DNA from: Sphingobium sp. YR768 | Lineage (GTDB): Bacteria; Pseudomonadota; Alphaproteobacteria; Sphingomonadales; Sphingomonadaceae | DNA length: 64,000 nt | Reading direction: 5' to 3' | Assembly (NCBI RefSeq): GCF_900111125.1 | Contig: NZ_FOGE01000014.1 | Location: 62,001-126,000, forward strand | Shown here: positions 1-7,807 of the stretch, in pieces | Position numbering within the stretch: position 1 is the first letter of the stretch | Layout of the letters: each line of letters opens with the position of its first letter | Notes under the pieces: model-generated | The model's input: the letters and a program-made list of their open reading frames with translations, nothing else | The model's database searches: none | Told to the model about the DNA's origin: nothing | Translations under genes and position numbers: made by a program

Positions 1-355
1 TTATTATCGCTGGCTCTTCTTCGCCGCCGGCCCGGTCGAAGCCGCCGTCACCAACAAGGCGCTGGGCTTCGTCCTTCCCGAAGGGCGCGAGCGCACCGCT
101 GGCTATGGCAGTTTCGACGATACGATCGACGCGCTGGAAAGCGCGGTTTCAGGCGACGGCTGGATTTGCGGCGATCAGTTCACCGCCGCGGACGTCTATG
201 TCGGGTCGCAGATCGATTGGGGCCTGATGTTCAAATCCATCCCCACCCGCCCCGCCTTCGAAGCCTATGCCGCCCGCCTGCGCGCCCGCCCCGCCTATCA
301 GCGGCAGAAAGAAATCGACGGCGCCCTGATCGCCGAAATGCAGAAACAGGGCTGA
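1..355 (+). CDS. Glutathione S-transferase family protein, C-terminal part (cut by window start)
   Basis: An open frame enters at base 2 and stops at TGA 353-355, leaving 117 residues. The sequence is all-helical in character and carries the GST C-terminal signature: a region reading DGWICGDQFTAADVYVGSQ, equivalent to the GDxFTxADV N-capping box of the GST C-terminal domain, followed by a helix rich in Arg and Ala ending near RPAYQRQKE, where GSTs usually read RPAxxR. The glutathione-binding thioredoxin fold lies upstream of the window, so the subclass and substrate cannot be judged. GSTs of this kind are cytosolic and conjugate glutathione to electrophiles. A single arm of a sphingomonad intergenic repeat follows the stop codon. 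Confidence 0.85.
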   Translation, partial: YYRWLFFAAGPVEAAVTNKALGFVLPEGRERTAGYGSFDDTIDALESAVSGDGWICGDQFTAADVYVGSQIDWGLMFKSIPTRPAFEAYAARLRARPAYQRQKEIDGALIAEMQKQG

Positions 356-365
356 TCCCCGGCAC

Positions 366-395
366 CACGTGCTCCTGCGAAGGCAGGAGCCCAGT
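366..395. repeat. Intergenic repeat, single arm of a hairpin family
   Basis: The stretch beginning GTGCTCCTGCGAAGGCAGGA and running on into GCCCAGT is one arm of a repeat that occurs as complete inverted pairs at 11812-11876 and 15959-16023. The arm is itself partly self-complementary (CTCCTGC with GCAGGAG). Only one arm is present here, downstream of the GST gene. Confidence 0.7.
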
Positions 396-446
396 CCAGA
401 CCTTCGCGCCATATCCCGGCAGACGCGGCAACACCCAGCACAATAA

Positions 447-482
447 CAAAAAAGGCCCGGCGGATCGCTCCACCGGGCCTTT
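447..482 (-). terminator. Rho-independent terminator of the Bax-inhibitor gene
   Basis: Bases 454-479 form a GC-rich hairpin (GGCCCGGCGGA pairing with TCCACCGGGCC, one G-U pair). Read on the minus strand it is followed by seven T residues (complement of 447-453). It lies 26 nt after the stop of the gene ending at 508. Confidence 0.75.
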
Positions 483-507
483 CCCATTTCGCTCTCGCGC
501 CTGTCGA

Positions 508-1242
508 TCAGCGACGATCGCCGAACAGGCGCAGCAGGAACATGAACATGTTGATGAAGTCGAGATAGAGGTTCAGCGCCCCCATCACCACCGACTTGCC
601 CATCATGTCGGTGCCCGCGACCTGCGCATAGATGCCCTTGATCTTCTGCGTGTCATAGGCGGTCAGACCGGCGAAGATCAGCACGCCCAGCGCGCTGATC
701 ACCAGGCTCATCAGCCCCGACTGGAAGAAAAGATTGATCAGGCTGGCCACGAACAGGCCGACCACACCCATGATCAGGAAGGTGCCGAAGCCCGACAGAT
801 CCTTCTTGGTGGTATAGCCCCACAGGCTCAGCCCCGCAAAGGCTGCCGCCGTCGCGAAGAAGGTCTGCGCGATCGACATCTGCGTATAGACCAGGAAGAT
901 CGACGACATCGACAGGCCCATCACTGCGGCAAAGGCCCAGAACAGCATCTGCATCGTCGCCGTCGACAGGCGGGCGATGCCGAAACTCATCACCATGACG
1001 AACGCCAGCGGCGCGAACATCAGGACATATTTCAGAATGCCGGGACCAGCGAGGATCTGCAACGCCAACCCGCTCGACGCGAACAGCATCGCGACGACGC
1101 CGGTCAGCAGCACGCCGCTCGCCATATAATTATAGACCGACAGCATATAGCGGCGCAGCCCGGCGTCGAAAGCCTCGCCGCGCGCGGCAGAGGCGCCGCC
1201 AAAGCCCGCAATGTCGGAACGGGGATCGGACCAGTTGGCCAT
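508..1242 (-). CDS. Bax inhibitor-1 / YccA family integral membrane protein
   Basis: 244 residues with about seven hydrophobic segments and a soluble N-terminus of roughly 35 residues. The order and spacing of the segments, and the C-terminal Asp-containing motif (YDTQKIKG, then NLYLDFINMF), match the Bax inhibitor-1 family (UPF0005/TMBIM), whose bacterial members are inner-membrane proteins implicated in Ca2+ leak and membrane stress. I chose the start at 1242 (MANWSDPR) because AAGGAGAAG lies directly upstream at suitable spacing; an in-frame ATG at 1281 has no such site. It is transcribed alone and followed by a clear terminator. The family call is firm; the physiological role in this organism is not shown by the sequence. 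Confidence 0.9.
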   Translation of the reverse strand: MANWSDPRSDIAGFGGASAARGEAFDAGLRRYMLSVYNYMASGVLLTGVVAMLFASSGLALQILAGPGILKYVLMFAPLAFVMVMSFGIARLSTATMQMLFWAFAAVMGLSMSSIFLVYTQMSIAQTFFATAAAFAGLSLWGYTTKKDLSGFGTFLIMGVVGLFVASLINLFFQSGLMSLVISALGVLIFAGLTAYDTQKIKGIYAQVAGTDMMGKSVVMGALNLYLDFINMFMFLLRLFGDRR

Positions 1243-1433
1243 GAAATTCTTCTCCTTCACCGGCATCTCTCTCGCCGGCATTCCCCATTATCGGCGCAAC
1301 CGCGCTTCACTTCAAGCCAAACCCGCATCCTGAACGCTTCGTCACGAAGCGGACAGGCAAAGACATCGCATTCGGCTTGGGGCGAGGCATGGAAAGCAAG
1401 CCACGAAAAACACGCAAACCCACCCCCACCACA

Positions 1434-1462
1434 CCGTCATCCCCGCGCAGGCGGGAATCCAT
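1434..1462. repeat. Short palindromic REP-like repeat
   Basis: The sequence around CGTCATCCCCGCGCAGGCGG is a short imperfect palindrome (ATCCCCGCGCAGGCGGGAAT) of the kind dispersed widely in proteobacterial intergenic DNA. It lies between the Bax-inhibitor gene and the next small gene; nothing else is apparent in 1282-1546. Confidence 0.6.
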
Positions 1463-1546
1463 CTCGCCCCACTGCACCTTGCCGTCAGACTGAGGGATAG
1501 GCTCGCGATTTCGCGGACATGACGACAAGGGGGTGATTAGCGGACG

Positions 1547-1855
1547 TTATGCGCGGGCGTGAAGAACCATCCCAACGGGCAGTGTCAGCAATAGAAATGC
1601 AGCAAGGCCGGTAAATGCCACGAACCAATTTCCTCCGGCCATGCCTAAGATGATCGGCAACCCAACGAGCATCACAACAATTTGGGAGTAAAATAAAATC
1701 AACAAATAAGATTGGGAATTTAACTCTGAAATCTGTCGCGCGTCGCAGGCCCTGCATCTTGCTATACATCTGCGTCGCAGACTTCCGAGCGCACCAACCC
1801 GCGCAGATTTTTCGCCGCATGATGCGCATCTAGCATTAACGCTCAGACCTAACAT
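1547..1855 (-). CDS. Small zinc-ribbon protein with two membrane helices
   Basis: 102 residues, family not recognised. The N-terminal 45 residues hold a CxxC pair (CASCG) and, 20-25 residues later, a second CxxxC/CxxC group (CIARC, CRACD), as in a zinc ribbon or rubredoxin-like knuckle. The rest is two hydrophobic helices separated by a short GNWF turn, ending LHARA in the cytoplasm or periplasm. The start at 1855 (MLGLSVNARCASCG) is supported by AGGTAGGAG seven bases upstream; an in-frame start 11 codons earlier lacks a site. GC is lower than in the neighbours. It is monocistronic. Metal binding is inferred only from the cysteine spacing. Confidence 0.55.
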   Translation of the reverse strand: MLGLSVNARCASCGEKSARVGALGSLRRRCIARCRACDARQISELNSQSYLLILFYSQIVVMLVGLPIILGMAGGNWFVAFTGLAAFLLLTLPVGMVLHARA

Positions 1856-2393
1856 ACACGAACTCCTACCTGTGTGAAACCTTGTCACACCGGATATCGA
1901 CTGTCCACAGATGGTCGTTTTTACCCGTCATGCCAACGAAAGCTGGCATCTCAGGCGGAGGCGCGCTGTAATTGACGAGGTGCTGTTCCAGCCTCATCTC
2001 GCCATCGCCGGAGACCCCAGCGTTGGCCTTTGGCCGCCCTTCGGGTCGCTGGGGTGACGGAAGGAGGATGGCCGCATTCTAACGATAACGTTGCGCGCGT
2101 AACCGTCCGCAAATGGTCGCCTTATGTCGAAGGCAAATATTATGTTCGCGCAAAGGCGCAGACAAAGCAAAGCAGGTTGATACGCGCCTCTGCGCTCTCT
2201 GCGCCTCTGCGCGAAATCTTCCTTCATCTTTCACGCGGAGGCGCGGGGACGCGGAGGGGTTGCGCTCCCCCCTCCGCGTCCCCGCGTGAACAAAATGCAC
2301 TGCCCTCGACGCCGCTCCAGCAAACTCCGACTTATGCATCCCCCCCAAAACAAAACATCCCCCAACCGTCGCAAATCCCCCTATACCCACCCC
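1856..2393. repeat. Gene-free stretch filled with hairpin repeats
   Basis: No credible gene lies here. It holds at least three repeat units: a hairpin of the ATGCCAACGAAAGCTGGCAT type near 1928-1960; a GACCCCAGCG/CGCTGGGGTGACGG pair at about 2014-2061; and a CTCTGCGCCTCTGCGCGAA string at 2195-2216 followed by a long hairpin (ACGCGGAGGCGCGGGGACGC pairing with the GCGTCCCCGCGTG side) at about 2231-2290. Related units recur at 5037-5150, 22290-22378, 23625-23762, 24333-24402, 32182-32254 and 34766-35215. Confidence 0.6.
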
Positions 2394-2930
2394 ATGCACC
2401 GCCTGTTCGTCGCCATCCGCCCGCCCGCTGATCAGCGCGCCTATCTTATCTCCCTCATGGCCGGGGTCGATGGCGCCCGCTGGCAGGATGACGCCCAACT
2501 TCACCTCACCCTGCGCTTCATCGGCGAAGTCGATCGCCACGGGGCCAACGATATTGCCGATGTGCTGACCGGCATCCGCTTCGCATCGTTCGACATCCGC
2601 CTGTCTGGCGTGGGCAGTTTCGATCGCAAGGGCGTGGTCGACACGCTCTGGGCCGGCGTCCAGCCGCGCGATCCGCTCGCGGCCCTGCACAAGAAGATTG
2701 ACCGCGCCTGCGTCTCGACCGGTCTGGAGCCGGAAAGCCGCGCCTATCTGCCCCATGTCACGCTCGCCCGCTTCGGCCGCAACGGGGCCTTCATCGATCC
2801 CTTCCTCGCCCGTCATGCCGGCCTTGCCGCCGCACCCTTCCGCGTCGACGGCTTCACCCTCTATGAAAGCCGGATCGGCCATGGCGGCGCGACCTATCAT
2901 CCGATCGAAGACTATCCCGCCACCGCCTGA
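2394..2930 (+). CDS. thpR: RNA 2',3'-cyclic phosphodiesterase (2'-5' RNA ligase family)
   Basis: 178 residues, the usual length for the bacterial 2H phosphoesterase ThpR (LigT). Both catalytic HxTL tetrads are present: HLTL at residues 37-40 and HVTL at 121-124. The N-terminus MHRLFVAIRP and the strand FTLYESRI near the C-terminus are typical of the family. It opens 2',3'-cyclic phosphates on RNA ends and can catalyse 2'-5' ligation in vitro; the protein is cytosolic. The start at 2394 puts the first beta strand at the N-terminus as in homologues; in-frame upstream ATGs would add an unusual basic leader encoded by repeat DNA. It converges on sodC with a shared bidirectional terminator between them. 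Confidence 0.92.
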   Translation: MHRLFVAIRPPADQRAYLISLMAGVDGARWQDDAQLHLTLRFIGEVDRHGANDIADVLTGIRFASFDIRLSGVGSFDRKGVVDTLWAGVQPRDPLAALHKKIDRACVSTGLEPESRAYLPHVTLARFGRNGAFIDPFLARHAGLAAAPFRVDGFTLYESRIGHGGATYHPIEDYPATA

Positions 2931-2937
2931 ACGACAA

Positions 2938-2979
2938 AAGGCCCCGGACCGCCATCATGGGCGATCCGGGGCCTTTTGC
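2938..2979. terminator. Bidirectional terminator between thpR and sodC
   Basis: AAAAGGCCCCGGA and TCCGGGGCCTTTT form a strong hairpin with an A-run on one side and a T-run on the other, so it can terminate thpR on the plus strand and sodC on the minus strand. Confidence 0.85.
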
Positions 2980-3002
2980 TCATAACTCGCCCGAAGGCCC
3001 TT

Positions 3003-3536
3003 TTACTTGGCCGACAGCACGCCGCATGCCGCACGCCCACCGGCATTGCCGGTCGGGTCAGTCTGATAATCGTCAGCCTGCGCATGGATCACGATCGCCG
3101 CGCCATCGGCATCCAGCAACGGCGTGGCGCCTTCGCTGATGGTCCCTGCGGGCACGATATATTCGATCGCGCCGGTGCCGTCCGGGCCGACCGTCATATT
3201 GGGCATGTCGCCCATATGCGGACCGGCCGGATTATCCTTGCCATGCTTGTGCGCGGTCGGGTTCCAGTGACCGCCCGCGCTGGTGAAGTCGGGGCCGACG
3301 CACTGGCCGGTCGTATGGATATGCACCGCATGAATGCCGGGCGTCACGCCCACCGCCTTCACCAGCACATGCAGCCCGTCCGCTGCCTGTGTGACGGTGG
3401 CGGTGCCGCGCGCGGCGCCATCGCCCGCCGCCAGCTTGGCCGAAGCGGTGGGGGCAGCAGCGCTGTCGCCAGTGGTGGCACAGGCGGACGCCGCAAGGGC
3501 AAGAGGCAAAGCGGCAAGAAGCGGAACGATTTTCAT
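3003..3536 (-). CDS. sodC: Superoxide dismutase [Cu-Zn], exported
   Basis: 177 residues with a signal peptide (MKIVPLLAALPLALAASACA). The mature part carries the Cu-Zn SOD ligands: HAVHIH, the bridging and zinc histidines around GGHWNP, HKHG and GPHMGDMPN, and the late copper histidine in IVIHAQADD. The disulphide cysteines are in GQCVG and RAACGV. It dismutates superoxide in the periplasm. The Cys at the end of the signal region is a weak lipobox, so lipid anchoring is possible but not convincing. The start at 3536 gives a standard signal peptide; the in-frame extension to 3617 would spoil it. It is monocistronic and converges on thpR. Confidence 0.93.
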   Translation of the reverse strand: MKIVPLLAALPLALAASACATTGDSAAAPTASAKLAAGDGAARGTATVTQAADGLHVLVKAVGVTPGIHAVHIHTTGQCVGPDFTSAGGHWNPTAHKHGKDNPAGPHMGDMPNMTVGPDGTGAIEYIVPAGTISEGATPLLDADGAAIVIHAQADDYQTDPTGNAGGRAACGVLSAK

Positions 3537-3674
3537 GACAAACTCCCGGGAAAGGGCAAGGCCGCTACGCGAACGCGGCACGACGCTTTTTGTTGCCCAT
3601 TCGCACCGATTTGTCACGCCCCTAACCTACTGATTTTCATTAGCCCAACCCTGCCCACTCCCCTGTCCCGCTGC

Positions 3675-4691
3675 TCAGGCCGCCGCCGGCACCGCCGCTT
3701 CCGCCCGCCGCAACTGCATCAGCCGCCGCCGCGCCCGGATCGCGCCTGCATCCGTCTCCAATATCGCCGGCCGCGCGTCCCAGAAATCCTGCCCGTTGAG
3801 CGCCGCCTGCGCCGCCTCGATCATCGGTTCATCCTCCTCGACGAACACCTGCCGCGCCAGCGCCGCCGCTTCGGGCGTCGCTTCATGGTCATAGAAATAA
3901 TGCGAACTTTCCTGCGATTCCGGCGTGATGATATGGGGATTGGTCATTTGCGGGATCAGCATATCCCCGCGCCCGCTCCCGGCCCGCGCCAGTCCGACCG
4001 TCAGCGCCATACTGGCCGGCGCATGCCAACGCATATGCAGCCACTGGTCGATCCGCTCGCCCGGCGCCAGCATCGGCTCCGCCCACATCGGCGCGGCGAC
4101 ATCGGTCATGTCCCAATTATTCCAGATCGCGCCGCTCTCGTCCTTCATCACCGACTGCCGCCCGGCAAAGATCGACCCGTTCACGCCAAAGCTTTTCACA
4201 TGCAGGAATTCGGCATGGGTCAGGTCCATCAGATTGTCGGTCAGCAATTCATAATGGCCCCGGATGACCATGCTGCTGCGCTGCATCCCCGGCCGGTCGA
4301 CAAAGGCGAAATCGGGGATCAGCGCCGGATCGGCCTTGTCGACCTCCCCCGGCCAGAACCACAGCCCGCGATGCCGATGCACCACCGGCATGGTCCGCGC
4401 CCGCACATGCGCGGGCGGCGGCGCGGGAAAGGGATTGTGGACGCACGCCCCGCTGCGATCGAAGCCCAGCCCATGATAGGGGCAGTGGATCACCCCCGCC
4501 TCGTCCAGCCGCCCCTTGCTCAGCGGCACGAACCGATGGGGACAGCGATCGATCAGCATCGCATAGCCGCCATCGGGCAGCCGCGCGATCAGCCATTGTT
4601 CGTCCAGCAGGCGGCGCGACAGCATCCCGCTCTCGGGCACCTCATGGTCCCAGGCCGCCATATACCAGAGATTGCGCACATAGTCCGACAT
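3675..4691 (-). CDS. Rieske [2Fe-2S] aromatic ring-hydroxylating / O-demethylating oxygenase (VanA-like)
   Basis: 338 residues. The N-terminal Rieske domain has CPH at residues 50-52 and CPYHG at 70-74 (C-x-H...C-x2-H). The catalytic domain has the mononuclear iron motif DNLMDLTHAEFLH with its two histidines. Length and the opening YVRNLWYMAAWDHEVP match vanillate monooxygenase oxygenase subunits (VanA, phthalate-type class), which take electrons from a VanB reductase; no reductase gene is adjacent here. The likely substrate is a methoxylated or aromatic acid, but this cannot be read from the sequence. Two tandem ATGs occur (4694 and 4691) behind GGGAGAGG; I chose the second for better spacing. 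Confidence 0.88.
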   Translation of the reverse strand: MSDYVRNLWYMAAWDHEVPESGMLSRRLLDEQWLIARLPDGGYAMLIDRCPHRFVPLSKGRLDEAGVIHCPYHGLGFDRSGACVHNPFPAPPPAHVRARTMPVVHRHRGLWFWPGEVDKADPALIPDFAFVDRPGMQRSSMVIRGHYELLTDNLMDLTHAEFLHVKSFGVNGSIFAGRQSVMKDESGAIWNNWDMTDVAAPMWAEPMLAPGERIDQWLHMRWHAPASMALTVGLARAGSGRGDMLIPQMTNPHIITPESQESSHYFYDHEATPEAAALARQVFVEEDEPMIEAAQAALNGQDFWDARPAILETDAGAIRARRRLMQLRRAEAAVPAAA

Positions 4692-4694
4692 CAT

Positions 4695-5212
4695 CCTCTC
4701 CCATTGACTTTCGGAAGATGGCAGCCGGCGAAAAACAGGCAGCGCCGCTTCCATCCCGAAGGACTGCCCCCGATCGGGGCAAAGCGGCCTGCAGCATGAC
4801 GCGCGGATACCCCGCATCGTCTTCCCAAACGCGACCAAAGGCCGCGCTACCAGGCTGAGGGATTTGTAATTGGAATTTATATTCCAGTCAACCTCGCATC
4901 CGCGCCCGCCAAAATGACGCGCGGATAAATTCCCTCGCACATGAAATGGCAGCTAACTGTCATTTCTCGCGTCAAGGATACCGGTCAGTTGAACAAATGA
5001 GCGGAGCGCAACGTCAGCTCAAAGCAGCATCCCATTTCCGTCACCCCAGCGAAAGCTGGGGTCTCAGGCAACTGCGGGATAGACTTGAATAAGCGCCACG
5101 CTCAACCTGCTCGCGCCGTCGCCTGAGATGCCAGCCTTCGCTGGCATGACATGTACGACCAATTGTCGCTATTTACGCCCCGTTCGTCCGGCCTCCAAAA
5201 CCGGACTTTGGC
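4695..5212. other. Gene-free stretch upstream of the Rieske oxygenase gene
   Basis: No credible gene. The first 250 bases probably hold the promoter of the Rieske gene; an AT-rich patch sits at about 4861-4890. A two-hairpin composite repeat occupies 5037-5150 (annotated separately). Confidence 0.5.
5037..5150. repeat. Composite two-hairpin repeat (uninterrupted copy)
   Basis: Begins with CACCCCAGCGAAAGCTGGGG hairpin followed by TCTCAGGC, then about 45 bases, then GCCTGAGATGCCAGC and TTCGCTGGCATGAC forming a second hairpin. The same architecture, including the linker CACGCTCAACC, recurs at about 35077-35210, where the second hairpin is interrupted by a 25-nt insert. Confidence 0.7.
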
Positions 5213-5647
5213 TTAGGCTTCGTCCGCCGTCAGTTGGCTCTCGCTGTAAAGCTGCAATGTGGCGGCGCGCTGTTCTTCGCGCGTGACATGGACGATCAGC
5301 GTGTCTGCAAGTTCAACATTGGGGTGCGATGCGCAGTTTCCAGCGAACCAGAGCGCTTCTGACAGCGGTTCTTTATCATGCCATGTCGTCATTACAAATC
5401 TGTCGTCCGGTATATCTCCGAAGTCAAAAGCTTCTAAGACTGTCCAATCCACGGCATCGTGCCACTCCTCACACGCAACACCCCAAGCGATAAAGTATAG
5501 GCATCCGCTACCCAATAGCCACGATGCTACTTCATCCCGCCAAACTTGGTTTACCGCCTGTTCGGCAATCAAAACGACCCGGTAAGGCCGAGCCTCTACG
5601 CGAGACAGAGCATGGTCGGGTGATAGATGCAGATAATCCAGCGTCAT
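5213..5647 (-). CDS. Uncharacterised protein, DUF7684-like
   Basis: 144 residues, soluble, acidic, no signal peptide. It contains short conserved-looking blocks: PYRVVLIAEQ, the W-rich stretch SGCLYFIAWG, HDAVDWT, FVMTTWHDKEPL, and a C-terminal TLIVHVTREEQ. The pattern fits my recollection of the DUF7684 family (small proteins with a conserved MTTWH...EPL block), but I cannot check this without a search. Composition is less GC-rich than in flanking genes. No partner gene is coupled to it; the nearest neighbour is a minus-strand AAA ATPase ending 120 bases upstream. No function assigned. Confidence 0.6.
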   Translation of the reverse strand: MTLDYLHLSPDHALSRVEARPYRVVLIAEQAVNQVWRDEVASWLLGSGCLYFIAWGVACEEWHDAVDWTVLEAFDFGDIPDDRFVMTTWHDKEPLSEALWFAGNCASHPNVELADTLIVHVTREEQRAATLQLYSESQLTADEA

Positions 5648-5768
5648 CGCGCAAACCTAATCTCGTCTCGATCCAGTGCAAGCAGAACGGCAATTGTCAA
5701 CAGCGCGTGACTAAAAACAGGCCGTTCGCAGACCACCTGAACCGGCCCACACTGCGCCCATCCATCCC

Positions 5769-6926
5769 CTACCGCTTGGGCCACACCCATCGCGGCGAAT
5801 CGGCATCCTCGGCGCGGGTTTCGCCCAGTTGTTTCGCCAGCCGGATTTCCTCTATCCCCCCGTCGCGCCGCAGCCCCTGGATCAGCCTTTCGCTGTGCGA
5901 CACCAGGATGATCTGCGTCCGTGCCGACGCGCGCACCAGCAATCGGGCCAGCGGCGCCAGCAGCGAGGGATGCAGGCTCGCCTCCGGTTCGTTCAGCACC
6001 ATGATGTCGGGCGGCCGCGGCGACAGCAGCGCCGCCGACAGCAACAGATAGCGCAGCGTCCCGTCCGACAATTCCCGCACATGCAGCGGCCGCAGCAAGC
6101 CGGGCTGGCGCATTTCCACCACGCCATGGTCATCGCCGCCCTGCACTAACACCTGGCAACCGGGAAAAGCATCCTCGATCGTCTCTTCCAGTTCCTCCCG
6201 CTCGCCAATCGCCAATATGGTGGCGATCGCGGCGGCCAGATCGCCGCCATCGCTGGCCAGCACCGGCGTATAGGTCATCACCTGCGGCCGCCGCGCCGGC
6301 GCGTCCGCATCGGTGCGCAGATTGTCGTAAAAGCGCCAGTTGCGCATCCGCTCCCGCATCAGCAGCAATTCCAGCCCATCGGCCGGATCGGCGCAATGGG
6401 TCACCATGCTGTCAAAGGCGGAAAGTTCGCCGGAGGCATGCCGCCATTCCCCGCTATCGGCCCGACGCAGGCTGACCAGAGGCCCCCGCCGCTCGGCAAA
6501 GAGATTGGCGCGCCCCAGCATCTCGCCGGTCCACATCGCCTCGGCCTTGATTTCCGGGTCGCGCTGGAAAGGATGGGTCGGGTCCGGCAATCCCAGATCG
6601 ACCGCATAGCCGAAATCCGCACCGGCAAAGCCCAGCCGCAGACTGACCGGCCCCGTTCGCACCGTCCCCTGCACCGCCTGCCGGCCGCTCAGCATCTCCC
6701 GGCTGAACCGCTCCGGCCCCGCCCACAGCGTAGAGGATAGCCCACCCTCCGCCGCCAGCGACGCGACCAGTCGCCCCTGCGCCGTTTCCGCCAGCAACCG
6801 CAGCGCGCGATAGAGGCTCGACTTGCCGCTGCCATTGGCGCCCGTGATCAGGGTGAGTTGCCCCACATCCAGCACCACATCGCGCAGGGACCGATATCCC
6901 GAAACCGCCAGCCGCGTAATCAGCAA
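5769..6926 (-). CDS. AAA family ATPase (RecF/SMC-like, AAA_21 type)
   Basis: 385 residues. The N-terminus ITRLAVSGYRSLRDV is typical of RecF/SMC-type ATPases. Walker A is GANGSGKSS at residues 29-37, Walker B is LNEPE near 311-315 followed by ASLHP, and a late VSHS segment corresponds to the D-loop/H-loop region. No second domain such as a TOPRIM nuclease is visible, so this is not a typical OLD endonuclease. Such stand-alone ATPases are cytosolic and often of unknown role. The start codon is TTG at 6926, six bases after GGAG; no ATG gives the complete N-terminal strand. It stands alone, with no adjacent partner to suggest a defence system. Confidence 0.85.
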   Translation of the reverse strand: MLITRLAVSGYRSLRDVVLDVGQLTLITGANGSGKSSLYRALRLLAETAQGRLVASLAAEGGLSSTLWAGPERFSREMLSGRQAVQGTVRTGPVSLRLGFAGADFGYAVDLGLPDPTHPFQRDPEIKAEAMWTGEMLGRANLFAERRGPLVSLRRADSGEWRHASGELSAFDSMVTHCADPADGLELLLMRERMRNWRFYDNLRTDADAPARRPQVMTYTPVLASDGGDLAAAIATILAIGEREELEETIEDAFPGCQVLVQGGDDHGVVEMRQPGLLRPLHVRELSDGTLRYLLLSAALLSPRPPDIMVLNEPEASLHPSLLAPLARLLVRASARTQIILVSHSERLIQGLRRDGGIEEIRLAKQLGETRAEDADSPRWVWPKR

Positions 6927-7153
6927 CGCCTTCTCCCTGCCCTGCCCCGATCGGCAACTGATGCTACCCGGATCACCCAGGCAACGGATACTCCATGCCC
7001 GCCATCAGGCAAAGCCGCGGCCCCAACCACCGACGGCCCGATATCGCAGCGACGTCGCAACGCACCCCCCTCCACGCCGGAACAGTCATTTGCGATAGGC
7101 TCTATCCGCCCGACGCCAGCAAAAGGCCCTCTCAGTAAGGCGCACAAGCTGTA

Positions 7154-7660
7154 CTATGGAACCGGAATTGGGACGAGCGGTGAAAACTCGGAGAGGTTCC
7201 CAAGGCAGGTTGCAAGAATGCGTGCATCTTCATGGCCGTGCTCGGCATACAGGTTCGTACAATATCGAATGATGCGGGTCCTAAGCTGCGGATCGCTTGC
7301 GACCTCCCGCTCCCGAAGCGAAAGTCGACTTTGGTCTGTCATCTTCTGCTGCGCTTTCGAAATATCGATGGCGAAGAAAACAGCTTGCACCGCTTCGTCC
7401 TGCTTGCGGGCGCAGGCTGGATCAACAGATCCGTTGCGATAGCAGTATCGATAGCCCCTCTCTCGCAGGTCTCTGAGCCATGGATCGTCCCGAAACAGGC
7501 GGGCCCACATCGGCGGCAGAAGCTTGTCTTCAGCCTTCTGAGCCCGAGAAATTTCCAGCGTCGATGGGTTGGACACAGGACGCGGTTTAGCGATCAGATA
7601 GCCTGCTACGAACCCCATTGCAGCCGCAATTGTCAGGGGCAGGATATGAACGGCCTTCAT
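7154..7660 (-). CDS. Hypothetical protein with N-terminal membrane anchor
   Basis: 168 residues, unrecognised. Residues 5-24 form one hydrophobic helix (ILPLTIAAAMGFVAGYLIA) that could be an uncleaved signal anchor or signal peptide. The rest is soluble, mixed charge and helical, with four cysteines (in YCYRNG, DPACAR, YCTNL, ATCLG) that could pair if the domain is periplasmic. GC is clearly lower than in neighbouring genes. It is transcribed alone; the strand shares a hairpin region downstream of the OmpA gene at 7743-7779 only as upstream DNA. No function can be assigned. Confidence 0.6.
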   Translation of the reverse strand: MKAVHILPLTIAAAMGFVAGYLIAKPRPVSNPSTLEISRAQKAEDKLLPPMWARLFRDDPWLRDLRERGYRYCYRNGSVDPACARKQDEAVQAVFFAIDISKAQQKMTDQSRLSLREREVASDPQLRTRIIRYCTNLYAEHGHEDARILATCLGNLSEFSPLVPIPVP

Positions 7661-7742
7661 TGGTCAATTATGCAGCAATGCTGTGAATCAGCAATCGGCA
7701 TCATCGAACCTCTGCCGGCAAACCGATCCACCACCCGCAACG

Positions 7743-7779
7743 AAAAAGGGGCCAGTCTTGCGACTGGCCCCTCTTCTGC
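7743..7779 (-). terminator. Rho-independent terminator of the OmpA-family gene
   Basis: GGGGCCAGTC and GACTGGCCCC form a perfect 10-bp stem with a TTGC loop; on the minus strand a T-rich tract follows. It lies about 30 bases after the stop of the gene ending at 7808. Confidence 0.85.
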
Positions 7780-7807
7780 TTTCCATCCCGAAGGACGGAA
7801 AATCCGA

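Noticed and set aside
1307-1528. Small minus-strand open frame between the Bax-inhibitor and zinc-ribbon genes
   Set aside because: It translates a dispersed REP repeat (SRLRGDDG is the typical spurious product) and has no ribosome site.
2976-4799. Plus-strand open frame of 607 codons over sodC and the Rieske gene
   Set aside because: Antisense to two well-recognised genes; no domain and low-complexity composition.
5769-6926. Defence system (OLD- or Gabija-like) based on the AAA ATPase
   Set aside because: No TOPRIM domain in the protein and no nuclease or helicase gene beside it.
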